Source of the DNA: Pseudomonas tolaasii NCPPB 2192
Lineage (GTDB): Bacteria; Pseudomonadota; Gammaproteobacteria; Pseudomonadales; Pseudomonadaceae
Assembly: GCF_002813445.1 (NCBI RefSeq)
Contig: NZ_PHHD01000001.1
Span: 6,634,001 to 6,698,000 of the forward strand
Reading direction: 5' to 3'
Length of the DNA stretch: 64,000 bases
Shown here one piece after another: positions 33,747-42,630 of the stretch (the first letter of the stretch is position 1; every line of letters begins with the position of its first letter). The notes beneath the pieces are model-generated. The model did not search any database, was not told the DNA's origin, and worked only from the letters and a program-made list of their open reading frames with translations. The position numbers and the translations under genes are program-made.

Positions 33747-34468
33747 AGCGGCATGTCGGCGCAGGCTTCAGGGACGAACAGGTAGCCTTTGCTGCGGATG
33801 GTCTTGATCAGGCGCGGGTGAATGGGGTCATCGCCGATTTTCGGGCGGATGCGTGAAATGCGCACATCGATGGAGCGGTCCTGGCCGTCGTAGCCCACGC
33901 CGCGCAAGGCGATGAAGATTTCTTCGCGAGACAAAATGCGCCCGGCGTTGGCCACCAGCAGCCACAACAGGTCGAACTCGGCGCTGGTCAGCTCGATGCC
34001 GCCCTCGTTCAGCCAGGCTTCGCGCAGGGCGTTATCCACCACCAGTGGGCCGAACTGCAGGCGGCGCTGGTTTTCCACGCTCGCCGGCTCTGCCGGTTCG
34101 CTGCGCCGCAGCAGGGCCTGGATGCGCGCCAGCAACAGGCGCGGGCGCACGGGTTTACACACGTAGTCGTCGGCACCCATGTCCAGGCCGAGCACCTGGT
34201 CCATGTCGTCGGTGCGCGCGGTAAGCATCAGGATCACGCCGTCGTAGCTGTCGCGCACCTTGCGGCAAATGCTCAGGCCGTCTTCGCCGGGCAGCATGAG
34301 GTCGAGAATCACCAGGTCCGGCTGCTCGGCGATGATGCGCGCGGCGGCGCTGGCGCCGTCACTTTCCACCGACACCCGCAAGCCATTGCTCTCCAGGTAA
34401 TCGCGGGTCAGTTCGGCCAGTCGCTCGTCATCTTCGACGATCAATATTTGCCAGGCTTCTTGCTCCAC
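33743..34468 (-). CDS. Response regulator (RstA-like, PA1157-type)
   Basis: OmpR-type regulator of 241 aa: receiver domain with LVILDLMLPGEDGL (phospho-Asp) and LTARTDDMDQVLGLDMGADD, followed by a winged-helix domain (TSAEFDLLWLLVANAGRILS, SIDVRISRIRPK, TIRSKGYLFVP). Partner of the kinase encoded immediately downstream. RstA-like regulators act at acid or ion stress in enterics; the role here is not read from sequence. Confidence 0.9.
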   Translation of the reverse strand: MEQEAWQILIVEDDERLAELTRDYLESNGLRVSVESDGASAAARIIAEQPDLVILDLMLPGEDGLSICRKVRDSYDGVILMLTARTDDMDQVLGLDMGADDYVCKPVRPRLLLARIQALLRRSEPAEPASVENQRRLQFGPLVVDNALREAWLNEGGIELTSAEFDLLWLLVANAGRILSREEIFIALRGVGYDGQDRSIDVRISRIRPKIGDDPIHPRLIKTIRSKGYLFVPEACADMPL

Positions 34469-34510
34469 GGGTGGTCCTCGTTGTTGTTAGACGTTCTTCT
34501 GACCGGTGGA

Positions 34511-34615
34511 GATCAAACTGTGGGAGCCGGCTTGCCCGCGAAAGCGCAGTGTCAGCCACTGAATAGGGTGCTGATACACCGCCTTCGCGGGCAAGCCCGC
34601 TCCCACAGTTTTGAT
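34511..34615. repeat. REPIN 5 (inverted REP pair)
   Basis: TGTGGGAGCCGGCTTGCCCG at about 34520 and the inverted CGGGCAAGCCCGCTCCCACA ending near 34608, flanked by GATCAAA / TTTTGATC that extend the pairing. It lies upstream of both the regulator gene and nrdA, unlike the other copies. Confidence 0.85.
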
Positions 34616-34863
34616 CCCCGTCGGTCGTACCCTGTTTGTCATGTTTTGAGGGCATAACTGAAGCCGATTGTAGCCATGGGCCAGCCCTTCAGCACAAGCC
34701 GGGAAATCCATTCGGTGATCGCGTTTTTTTATGATAGGGTTCGCGCCCTTCGAAAATCGGCAGGTTGTTTTAACGCCGAAACATTTAATGACAAACGGTC
34801 CAATCCAGCAGCTATGCGGCCTACACGGCCATTCACCCTTTCTTACACATTTTACTCACAGCG

Positions 34864-34872
34864 TTATCCACA
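34864..34872 (+). promoter_or_regulatory. DnaA box in the nrdA upstream region
   Basis: A perfect TTATCCACA lies about 280 bases before the nrdA start codon. The 684-base gap from 34469 to 35152 has no gene; it holds REPIN 5 and this box. DnaA is known to control nrdAB in E. coli through such sites; the same is inferred here. I did not find a convincing pair of NrdR boxes. Confidence 0.55.
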
Positions 34873-35152
34873 GGTTACTGCGTTGCTAACCCCTCAAAAA
34901 CGCATTATCTTGTACCTCGGCGCCTTGGAAGACCCTACATGTGGGGTTTTCGGCAAAAGCGCCCAACCACACAAGTGGCTAAAAACTCAAGCGTTTTATT
35001 GCTACCGCAGCATGGAACCAACCGATTTTCAGTAGACCAAACCGCTCACGCGGATGGCAGCTGTTTCCCATCCCCGATATGGAAAACGGTACGGGTGTTG
35101 CAGGAAGAGCCTGGCACTCGCAATCAAATATAGAACGTGGAGACAACCCCCC

Positions 35153-38050
35153 ATGCAAACCGACACAACTCGCGAGAACCCGCAAGGCTCCGTGCCGCAG
35201 GCCGCTGATTCAAACCTGGATCTGTCCGCCACCGCACCCGGCCAATTGCGAGTGATCAAGCGTAACGGCACTGTCGTTCCTTACACCGATGACAAAATCA
35301 CCGTCGCCATCACCAAAGCGTTTCTTGCAGTTGAAGGCGGCACCGCTGCTGCCTCGTCGCGCATCCACGACACCGTTGCCCGTCTGACCGAACAAGTCAC
35401 CGCAACCTTCAAGCGTCGCATGCCGTCGGGCGGCACCATCCACATCGAAGAAATCCAGGACCAGGTCGAACTGGCCCTGATGCGTGCCGGCGAACAGAAA
35501 GTCGCCCGCGACTACGTGATCTACCGTGATGCCCGCTCCAAGGAGCGCGCCGTGCGCTCCCCGGCTGAAGAAGCTGCGGTGCAGGCTCACCCGTCGATCC
35601 GCATCACCCTGGCCGACGGCAGCTTTGCACCGCTGGACCTGGGCCGCCTGAACACCATCATCACCGAGGCCTGCGAAGGCCTGGAAGAAGTCGACGGTGA
35701 CCTGATCCAGCGCGAAACCCTCAAGAACCTGTACGACGGCGTGGCCCTGACCGACGTCAACACCGCCCTGGTGATGACCGCCCGTACCCTGGTTGAACGC
35801 GAGCCGAACTACTCGTTCGTGACCGCGCGCCTGCTGATGGACACTCTGCGTGCCGAAGGCCTGGGCTTCCTGAAAGTCGCCGACAGCGCCACCCACCACG
35901 AAATGGCCGACCTGTATGCCAAGGCTCTGCCGGCCTACATCGCCAAGGGTATCGAATTCGAATTGCTGAACCCGGTTCTGGCCACCTTCGACCTGGAAAA
36001 ACTCGGCAAGGCGATCAACCACGAGCGTGACCAGCAGTTCACCTACCTGGGCCTGCAAACCCTGTACGACCGTTACTTCATCCACAAGGACGGTATCCGC
36101 TTCGAACTGCCGCAAGTGTTCTTCATGCGCGTGGCCATGGGCCTGGCGATCGAAGAGAAGCAGAAAGAAGACCGTGCCATCGAGTTCTACAACCTGTTGT
36201 CGTCCTTCGATTACATGTCGTCGACCCCGACCCTGTTCAACGCCGGTACCCTGCGTCCACAGCTGTCCAGCTGCTACCTGACCACCGTGCCGGATGACCT
36301 GTCGGGCATCTACCACGCGATCCACGACAACGCCATGTTGTCCAAATTCGCCGGCGGCCTCGGCAACGACTGGACGCCGGTGCGTGCACTGGGTTCGTAC
36401 ATCAAGGGCACCAACGGCAAGTCCCAGGGCGTTGTACCGTTCCTGAAAGTGGTGAACGACACCGCCGTCGCCGTGAACCAGGGTGGCAAGCGCAAAGGCG
36501 CTGTATGTGCCTACCTGGAAACCTGGCACATGGACATCGAAGAGTTCATCGAGCTGCGCAAGAACACCGGTGATGACCGTCGTCGTACCCACGACATGAA
36601 CACCGCCAACTGGATCCCAGACCTGTTCATGAAGCGCGTCTTCGATGACGGCAAGTGGACCCTGTTCTCGCCTTCCGAAGTGCCGGACCTGCACGACCTG
36701 ACCGGTAAAGCCTTCGAAGAGCGCTACGAGTACTACGAAGCGCTGACCGAGTACCCAGGCAAGGTCAAACTGTTCAAGACCATCCAGGCCAAAGACCTGT
36801 GGCGCAAAATGCTGTCCATGCTGTTTGAAACCGGCCACCCGTGGCTGACCTTCAAAGACCCGTGCAACCTGCGCAGCCCGCAGCAGCACGTGGGCGTGGT
36901 CCACAGCTCGAACCTGTGCACCGAGATCACCTTGAACACCAACAAGGACGAGATCGCCGTTTGCAACCTGGGCTCGATCAACCTGCCGAACCACATCGTC
37001 AACGGCCAGCTGGACACCGCCAAGCTGCAACGCACCGTGAACACCGCCGTACGCATGCTCGATAACGTAATCGACATCAACTACTACTCGGTACCACAGG
37101 CGCAGAACTCCAACTTCAAGCACCGTCCGGTCGGCCTGGGCATCATGGGCTTCCAGGACGCGCTGTACCTGCAGCACATTCCTTACGGTTCGGATGCTGC
37201 GGTCGAGTTCGCCGACAAGTCCATGGAAGCGGTCAGCTACTATGCGATCCAGGCTTCCTGCGACCTCGCCGACGAGCGTGGCGCCTACGAGACGTTCCAG
37301 GGTTCGCTGTGGTCCAAGGGCATCCTGCCGCTGGATTCGCAACAGATCCTGATCGAAGCCCGTGGCCAGAAGTACATCGACGTTGACCTGAACGAAACCC
37401 TGGACTGGGCGCCGGTACGTGCCCGCGTGCAGAAAGGTATTCGTAACTCCAACATCATGGCCATCGCACCGACCGCCACCATCGCCAACATCACCGGCGT
37501 GTCGCAGTCGATCGAACCGACCTACCAGAACCTGTATGTGAAATCGAACCTGTCGGGCGAATTCACCGTGATCAACCCGTACCTGGTTCGCGACCTGAAA
37601 GCCCGCGGCCTGTGGGACTCGGTCATGATCAACGACCTGAAGTACTACGACGGTTCCGTGCAGCAGATCGAGCGCATCCCGCAAGAACTCAAAGCGCTCT
37701 ACGCGACCGCCTTCGAAGTGGACACCAAGTGGATCGTTGACGCCGCCAGCCGTCGTCAGAAGTGGATCGACCAGGCTCAGTCCCTGAACCTGTACATCGC
37801 CGGCGCTTCGGGCAAGAAGCTGGACGTGACCTACCGCATGGCCTGGTACCGTGGCCTGAAAACCACTTACTACCTCCGTGCCCTGGCGGCGACCAGCACC
37901 GAGAAGTCGACCATCAACACCGGCAAGCTGAACGCTGTGTCCAGCGGCGGCAACCACGGTGACGATTCGGTTCTCGCCGCTCCAGCCGGCCCGGCGCCAG
38001 TGCCAAAAGCCTGCGCGATTGACGAGCCGGATTGCGAAGCTTGCCAATAA
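35153..38050 (+). CDS. nrdA: Class Ia ribonucleotide reductase, alpha subunit NrdA
   Basis: Reduces ribonucleoside diphosphates to deoxy forms. The ATG at 35153, with GGAGA upstream, gives 965 aa from MQTDTTRENPQGSVPQAADS. An ATP cone begins near residue 30 (LRVIKRNGTVVPYTDDKITV), a second cone-like region lies near 145-230, and the catalytic barrel has CNLGSINLPNHI, the active-site cysteine in HSSNLCTEI and a C-terminal redox pair in EPDCEACQ. The length above 900 aa with extra cone is typical of Pseudomonas. No nrdB follows; a terminator stands 40 bases after the stop, so the beta subunit must be encoded elsewhere. Confidence 0.96.
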   Translation: MQTDTTRENPQGSVPQAADSNLDLSATAPGQLRVIKRNGTVVPYTDDKITVAITKAFLAVEGGTAAASSRIHDTVARLTEQVTATFKRRMPSGGTIHIEEIQDQVELALMRAGEQKVARDYVIYRDARSKERAVRSPAEEAAVQAHPSIRITLADGSFAPLDLGRLNTIITEACEGLEEVDGDLIQRETLKNLYDGVALTDVNTALVMTARTLVEREPNYSFVTARLLMDTLRAEGLGFLKVADSATHHEMADLYAKALPAYIAKGIEFELLNPVLATFDLEKLGKAINHERDQQFTYLGLQTLYDRYFIHKDGIRFELPQVFFMRVAMGLAIEEKQKEDRAIEFYNLLSSFDYMSSTPTLFNAGTLRPQLSSCYLTTVPDDLSGIYHAIHDNAMLSKFAGGLGNDWTPVRALGSYIKGTNGKSQGVVPFLKVVNDTAVAVNQGGKRKGAVCAYLETWHMDIEEFIELRKNTGDDRRRTHDMNTANWIPDLFMKRVFDDGKWTLFSPSEVPDLHDLTGKAFEERYEYYEALTEYPGKVKLFKTIQAKDLWRKMLSMLFETGHPWLTFKDPCNLRSPQQHVGVVHSSNLCTEITLNTNKDEIAVCNLGSINLPNHIVNGQLDTAKLQRTVNTAVRMLDNVIDINYYSVPQAQNSNFKHRPVGLGIMGFQDALYLQHIPYGSDAAVEFADKSMEAVSYYAIQASCDLADERGAYETFQGSLWSKGILPLDSQQILIEARGQKYIDVDLNETLDWAPVRARVQKGIRNSNIMAIAPTATIANITGVSQSIEPTYQNLYVKSNLSGEFTVINPYLVRDLKARGLWDSVMINDLKYYDGSVQQIERIPQELKALYATAFEVDTKWIVDAASRRQKWIDQAQSLNLYIAGASGKKLDVTYRMAWYRGLKTTYYLRALAATSTEKSTINTGKLNAVSSGGNHGDDSVLAAPAGPAPVPKACAIDEPDCEACQ

Positions 38051-38085
38051 GCTGAGCCAGCCCCGGGCTTGAACGCCCGGAGCTG

Positions 38086-38129
38086 AAAAAACCGATAAAC
38101 CTTGATGCTTGGGGTTTATCGGTTTTTTT
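38086..38129 (+). terminator. Terminator of nrdA
   Basis: AACCGATAAACC (38090-38101) pairs with GGTTTATCGGTT (38113-38124) and is followed by a T run. The A run before it allows use by the convergent gene. Confidence 0.9.
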
Positions 38130-38137
38130 GTTTCCGG

Positions 38138-39193
38138 TCAGACGAAGGTATAGGCGTTGCCCTGTTGAGGCGCGCCACCGCGTGCGCCCCACAGCTCCAC
38201 GCGCCCACCCATTACCGCCATTGAATGACCGCCATAATCCACCACGCCCAGCTTGCCGCTGGCCAGCTCTGAGCTCGAAGACTGCCGGTAAAGCCCTTTC
38301 AACCCGAGCCGGTCCAACGCCTCCCAGCCCATCTCCCCATTGTTCAGGCTCTGCATGGCATGGGCGAAACTCTGTTTTGCCGCATTGGGGTTGTCATCAA
38401 ACCCGTTGCCTGCCATTTGAGCGCGTTTGGCGCTCACGGCGTACATGAAGTTGGCGTCGGTCATCATGGCCGGATCAGTACCTTGAAATTCAGCATACCG
38501 CGCCGCTTGCTTCAGCTCATCCCTGGATAAATGAAGCTCGAAACCGTCTTTCATCGTCACGTCATAGCCATCACCGGCCTGCTTCACCTCTTTGAACACG
38601 TCGGTAGGTTTTTGGCCAAACTGCATCATGGCCGCCTTGATGGCAGAGACGGTGACGCAATTGCCATCCGGACCTTGCTTGAAACCACTCCAGATGTTGC
38701 CAGGCTCCCTGCCACTGCCCGGTTTTTTACCGGGGGCTCGGTGATCAGGTGTGTAGCTGAAGTGACGAGCGCCTTCGGAAAAAGGCTTGTTGTTCATCGG
38801 CTCGCTGCCGCCGAAATGCTGCGGGTTAACCCTGCCGCCACCCCCACCGCCCCTGAACGGCGGGACAGGCGGCGCGGCGTTATCTTCTTCAGGAAACAAC
38901 GCTTTGATCAGCCGCTTGAGAAATTCGAGGAACCTCTCGAATGACTCGTCGGCCAGCTTATTCAGAATGCCCTTGAATTTCTCGTCCCCCATCTGCTCGC
39001 GCAAGGCATGCAATTTCTCACGCGAGCTTTGGATCAATGGCGCTTTGGAACCTTGTTCTGCGTCATACAGTTCATTAAGCACGGTTTTGACCGCACTCAC
39101 CTCGACATCGGCCGCCACAGGCGCCGACTCCGTTCGAATGGCAGCGAACCGCGCCCCTCCGCTCCCCAGCCCTGATACCCCGAAACTCAACAT
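38138..39193 (-). CDS. Putative secreted Cys/His hydrolase, effector-like, 351 aa
   Basis: Unrecognised protein with features of a papain-like cysteine protease: Cys179 in PDGNCVTVSAIKAAMMQFG and His323 in VVDYGGHSMAVMGG, 144 residues apart. A third catalytic residue may lie in the following RVELWGARGG. The N-terminus is Ser/Gly/Ala-rich without a signal peptide, and residues 114-120 are a glycine run that separates a helical N-terminal region from the catalytic part. This layout is common in type III or other secreted effectors and in polymorphic toxins, but no immunity gene or secretion genes lie nearby. It stands alone between the nrdA and flgE terminators. Confidence 0.6.
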   Translation of the reverse strand: MLSFGVSGLGSGGARFAAIRTESAPVAADVEVSAVKTVLNELYDAEQGSKAPLIQSSREKLHALREQMGDEKFKGILNKLADESFERFLEFLKRLIKALFPEEDNAAPPVPPFRGGGGGGRVNPQHFGGSEPMNNKPFSEGARHFSYTPDHRAPGKKPGSGREPGNIWSGFKQGPDGNCVTVSAIKAAMMQFGQKPTDVFKEVKQAGDGYDVTMKDGFELHLSRDELKQAARYAEFQGTDPAMMTDANFMYAVSAKRAQMAGNGFDDNPNAAKQSFAHAMQSLNNGEMGWEALDRLGLKGLYRQSSSSELASGKLGVVDYGGHSMAVMGGRVELWGARGGAPQQGNAYTFV

Positions 39194-39307
39194 GCCCAGC
39201 CCTCACGTTAATGGGTGAGCCACGAAGGCTCCGACACAATCAGTGGCAAAGTGGAGACAGGCGGTTCCATGGTTCCTGCTTCACGGCGGCCAGTAACCGA
39301 CAGGCAC

Positions 39308-39334
39308 AAAAAAGCCCCTCGCAAGAGGGGCTTT
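39308..39334 (-). terminator. Terminator of the flgBCDE operon
   Basis: AAAGCCCCTC and GAGGGGCTTT pair across GCAA between 39311 and 39334, and a T run follows on the minus strand. It lies about 20 bases after the flgE stop. Confidence 0.9.
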
Positions 39335-39352
39335 GTGTGAAGCGCCGAACCA

Positions 39353-40663
39353 TCAAGTCATCTGGATGATGGTCTGCATGATGGTGCTCTGGGTGGAGAT
39401 GGTCTTGGCGTTCGCCTGATAGTTGCTCTGGGCCTTGATCAGGTCCACCAGCTCGTTGGTCAGGTTGACGTTGGAGTTCTCCAGGGAGTTGGCCACGATA
39501 GCGCCCAGCGTGCCGGATTGCGGGGAGTCATAACCCGGCTGGCCCGAAGCGAAGGTTTCCTTCCAGGTAGTGCCGCCGTTGGGCTGCAGGCCCTGCTCGT
39601 TGTTGAAGCTGGCCAGGGAGATCTGGCCGATGGCTTTACTCTGCTGGTTACTGAAAGTGGCGAACAACACGCCGCTGCCGTCGATTTTCAGGCCGGTGAT
39701 CTGACCGGTCGCGTAGCCGTCAGTAACCGGAGGGTTGCGATAGGTCGCCGAGTTGTACTGGGTGATGTTGGCCATGTTGATGGCGATGCCGCCCGGGTTG
39801 GCTGTCGCGCCGTTCGCCTTCCACACGCCATTGGTCACGGTACCCGGCACCCAACCTGTCAATTGCAGCGTGGTGCTGGTGCTGGTGCCGGTGACAATCC
39901 CGGTGAGTTTGCCGGAACCGTCAAAACTCAAGGTCGACGCCGTCGGTGGAGTGGAGCCGGTGCCGGTCGGCGCCGAACCGTCAGGGTTGCGGCCATCGAT
40001 CAAGGTGTAGGACTTCCAGGTGTTGGAGTCTGTCTTGACCAGGTACTGCACCATCGCGTGGGAGTTACCCTGGCTGTCATACAAGGTAGTCGGGTATTGC
40101 GTGGTGAAGGTGCTGGTGTCGGTTGGGTCAAACGGCTTGGCCGTCTGGTCGATCACTGGCGAGGACGAGTTCAGGTTACTGGTGGAATCCACCTTGGTGG
40201 AGGCCTTTGGTGGCAGGTTCGCCAGGTTCAGTTGCAGGTCGACCAGGCCACCCTTCTGAATGTTGCCGTCGGCATCTGCGGCATAGCCTTGCAGGCGCGA
40301 AGTGCCGGTATTGTTGGTGATGTAGCCGTCCTTGTCGGAACGGAACGAACCGCTGCGGGTATATTCCAGCGAACCGTCGCTGCCCTTCTGAACGAAGAAG
40401 CCGCCGCCCTGGATGGCCATGTCCAGAATACCGCCGGTGTTGTTGACGTCACCCTGGGTGAATTGCTGGGACACAGCCGCCAGGTTCACCCCGTTGCCGA
40501 CGCTGTTCTGACCGGTGCCCAGCTTGGACGCCGCGTAAATGTCCGAAAATTCGGCACGGGACGACTTGAAACCGGTGGTCGCGACGTTGGCGATGTTGTT
40601 GCCGGTCACGTCCAGTTGTTTGTTGGCCGCATAGAGGCCGCTAAGGCCGATGTTAAAAGACAT
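39353..40663 (-). CDS. flgE: Flagellar hook protein FlgE
   Basis: Builds the flexible hook outside the cell. 436 aa with the rod/hook N-terminus MSFNIGLSGLYAANKQLDVT and NNIANVATTGFKSSRAEF, and the matching C-terminal ELVDLIKAQSNYQANAKTIS. The middle contains the variable D2 region. It follows flgD by 31 bases. In many pseudomonads flgF to flgL follow directly; here a terminator ends the operon after flgE. Confidence 0.96.
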   Translation of the reverse strand: MSFNIGLSGLYAANKQLDVTGNNIANVATTGFKSSRAEFSDIYAASKLGTGQNSVGNGVNLAAVSQQFTQGDVNNTGGILDMAIQGGGFFVQKGSDGSLEYTRSGSFRSDKDGYITNNTGTSRLQGYAADADGNIQKGGLVDLQLNLANLPPKASTKVDSTSNLNSSSPVIDQTAKPFDPTDTSTFTTQYPTTLYDSQGNSHAMVQYLVKTDSNTWKSYTLIDGRNPDGSAPTGTGSTPPTASTLSFDGSGKLTGIVTGTSTSTTLQLTGWVPGTVTNGVWKANGATANPGGIAINMANITQYNSATYRNPPVTDGYATGQITGLKIDGSGVLFATFSNQQSKAIGQISLASFNNEQGLQPNGGTTWKETFASGQPGYDSPQSGTLGAIVANSLENSNVNLTNELVDLIKAQSNYQANAKTISTQSTIMQTIIQMT

Positions 40664-40694
40664 GTTTCTCTCCTTCTGCCGTATTTAGCCGGCT

Positions 40695-41429
40695 CTATGT
40701 ACCGATAGTCTGAATTTGCGACAGCTTCACGCTGCCCATTCCGCCCGCAAGGTTGAGCAGCATTTCGCCGCCGGTCTTGCTCAAGGTCACGCTGGTTACC
40801 GTGGCAGGCAGCGAGGTTGCGAGGGCAACCGAGTCGCCTTTGTCATTCTTGGTGGTGGCCGCAAAGGTGTAGGTCCCGGCGGGGGCGACGTCGCCCTTGT
40901 CGGTCTTGCCATCCCAGATAAAGCTGGCATCACCGGCGCTTTGAGCGCCCATGTCGATCGTGCGCACCACGTTGCCGTCTTTGTCAGTAATCTTCACCGA
41001 AACGTTGCCCGTCGCCGCCGTTACCGCCACCGAACCGGTCATGCTCTTGCTGGTATCAACCAGCGCCTTGTCGGTCTGGGTGATGATCGAACGGCCTACC
41101 AGCGACGACGCCTGCAAGGCCTGCGAGGAGCTGAAGTTGCTGGAGATCGCATTCACCGAGTCGTTCAGGGTGTTGATGCCTTCCAGGCTGCTGAACTGCG
41201 CCAGTTGCGCCACGAACGCGCCGTTGTCCTGGGGCGACAGCGGGTTCTGGTTTTTCAGCTGGGTGACCAGCAGTTGCAGGAACGCGTCCTTGCCCAGCGA
41301 CTGGTTACCCGTCGCCGCCTTGGCGGCATCGCCAAGGTTTTTGGCGTTGTCCGTCGACGTCTTGACCTTGGCGTTGAACAGGTCCTGGACCGGCGTGTTG
41401 GGTGTAGAGTTGGTGTCAACAATGGCCAT
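40695..41429 (-). CDS. flgD: Hook-assembly scaffold FlgD
   Basis: Caps the growing hook during assembly and is not kept in the finished flagellum. 244 aa with the FlgD N-terminal pattern LGKDAFLQLLVTQLKNQNPL and QLAQFSSLEGINTLN, then an Ig-like domain with FIWDGKTDKGDVAPAGTYTF. It sits between flgC and flgE in the usual order. Confidence 0.95.
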   Translation of the reverse strand: MAIVDTNSTPNTPVQDLFNAKVKTSTDNAKNLGDAAKAATGNQSLGKDAFLQLLVTQLKNQNPLSPQDNGAFVAQLAQFSSLEGINTLNDSVNAISSNFSSSQALQASSLVGRSIITQTDKALVDTSKSMTGSVAVTAATGNVSVKITDKDGNVVRTIDMGAQSAGDASFIWDGKTDKGDVAPAGTYTFAATTKNDKGDSVALATSLPATVTSVTLSKTGGEMLLNLAGGMGSVKLSQIQTIGT

Positions 41430-41445
41430 TGTTTGGCGCCCCTTA

Positions 41446-41889
41446 TCACTGACCCAGGGTCAGGACCTTCTGCATCATGGTTTTGGCGGTGTTCATCATT
41501 TCCGCGTTGGTCTGGAACGAGCGGCTGGCGGAGATCATGTCAGCCATTTCCTCGACCACGTTGACGTTCGGGTAGTACACGTAGCCTTTTTCATTCGCGG
41601 CCGGGTGGTTCGGCTCGTAGCGAGCTTCGAGATTGCTTTGGTCCTCGACCACGCCGAGCACTTGCACGCCCTGGCCTGCGGCGTCCTGGTTCTGGAACAG
41701 CGAATCGCTGCCGCCGCTCTGACCGCCCTGGAACATGGTGGCGAACACCGGATGGCGGGCGCGGTACGTCTGGTCAATGCTCGACGACACGGTCTCGGCG
41801 TTGGCGATGTTACTGGCGACGGTGTTCAGACGCGTGGTCTGGGCGCTCATGCCGCTGCCGGCAATATTGAAAACACTGGCTAGGGACAT
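41446..41889 (-). CDS. flgC: Flagellar proximal rod protein FlgC
   Basis: 147 aa, normal length. The N-terminus MSLASVFNIAGSGMSAQTTR followed by NTVASNIANAETVSSS, and the C-terminal EMADMISASRSFQTNAEMMN, are the family signatures. The start lies three bases after the flgB stop. Confidence 0.96.
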   Translation of the reverse strand: MSLASVFNIAGSGMSAQTTRLNTVASNIANAETVSSSIDQTYRARHPVFATMFQGGQSGGSDSLFQNQDAAGQGVQVLGVVEDQSNLEARYEPNHPAANEKGYVYYPNVNVVEEMADMISASRSFQTNAEMMNTAKTMMQKVLTLGQ

Positions 41890-41892
41890 GGC

Positions 41893-42300
41893 TTACTCTC
41901 CACGCAGGGCTGACATCAGCCCTTTGAATTTGCTGTTGAGCAGGGTGAAGCTGGCCTGGAAATTCACCGAGTTCTCGGCGTAGGCCGATTGCTCCAATTG
42001 AGCGTCGACGGTGTTCTGGTCGATCGATGGCTGCATCGGCGTGCGATACAGCAGCGACTCGTCACCACTGCTCAGGCCTTGCGCTTCGATATGACGGCTA
42101 TTGGTCATGTTCAAGGCGAAGGTGCCGTTCTTGTTCTTGTCCTGCTGCGCGGCGAGCACAGCGGAGAAGTCCAGATCCCGAGCCTTGTAGTTCGGGGTAT
42201 CGGCGTTGGCAATGTTGTTGGCCAGGACTTCAGCACGCTGGGCGCGAAAGCCCAATGCTTGTTCGTGGATACCGAGCGCTTTATCGAAGCTGATGCTCAT
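41893..42300 (-). CDS. flgB: Flagellar proximal rod protein FlgB
   Basis: 135 aa, first gene of the flgBCDE operon. It has RAEVLANNIANADTPNYKAR near the N-terminus and a C-terminal AYAENSVNFQASFTLLNSKF. A sigma54 promoter is predicted 45-59 bases upstream of the start codon, as expected for FleQ-dependent class II flagellar genes in Pseudomonas. Confidence 0.96.
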   Translation of the reverse strand: MSISFDKALGIHEQALGFRAQRAEVLANNIANADTPNYKARDLDFSAVLAAQQDKNKNGTFALNMTNSRHIEAQGLSSGDESLLYRTPMQPSIDQNTVDAQLEQSAYAENSVNFQASFTLLNSKFKGLMSALRGE

Positions 42301-42344
42301 GGCGGAAACCTTTAGGCTGACCTGCTTTTCGTAACAGGGTCATA

Positions 42345-42359
42345 GCAAGGCGCATGCCA
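42345..42359 (-). promoter_or_regulatory. Predicted sigma54 promoter of flgB
   Basis: On the minus strand the site reads TGGCATGCGCCTTGC, with GG and GC separated by ten bases as required for -24/-12 elements. Transcription should start near 42333, leaving a leader of about 33 bases before the flgB ATG. Confidence 0.75.
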
Positions 42360-42450
42360 GTTTCCCCAAGCCCCCTATATCAAGGGTTTGCCGTGGGGTG
42401 GCCGGCGGCGATGCCGGAAAAGCGGCAAGCGGTTTCCGCGTTGCGTCAGT

Positions 42451-42476
42451 AAAGCGGCAATGCCAATTGCCGCTTT
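42451..42476. repeat. Perfect hairpin between flgB and the 42631 gene
   Basis: AAAGCGGCAA (42451-42460) and TTGCCGCTTT (42467-42476) form a ten-base stem with a six-base loop. A second, partial copy (AGCGGCAAGCGG) lies at about 42421. It may terminate transcription or serve as a FleQ-region operator; no T run clearly longer than three follows. Confidence 0.5.
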
Positions 42477-42630
42477 AGGCACTGGCGGTGAATGAAGCGT
42501 GGAAGCCACCAAGGGCATTGAGCACTGTTAACCGCTCGTCCGCACTGTCAATTGTGACAGTTGTAAAGCTCGCGCCCCTGGCTGCCTGATAGGGCAGAAC
42601 GCTTTTAGTGCGAACGCCAGAGGCAAAAAA

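Noticed and set aside
34675..35152. NrdR boxes in front of nrdA
   Set aside because: I could not find two convincing ACAC-N-ATAT-type palindromes at suitable spacing.
35210..38047. A 945-codon frame antisense to nrdA
   Set aside because: Mirror frame of a GC-rich highly biased gene; NrdA on the other strand is certain and complete.
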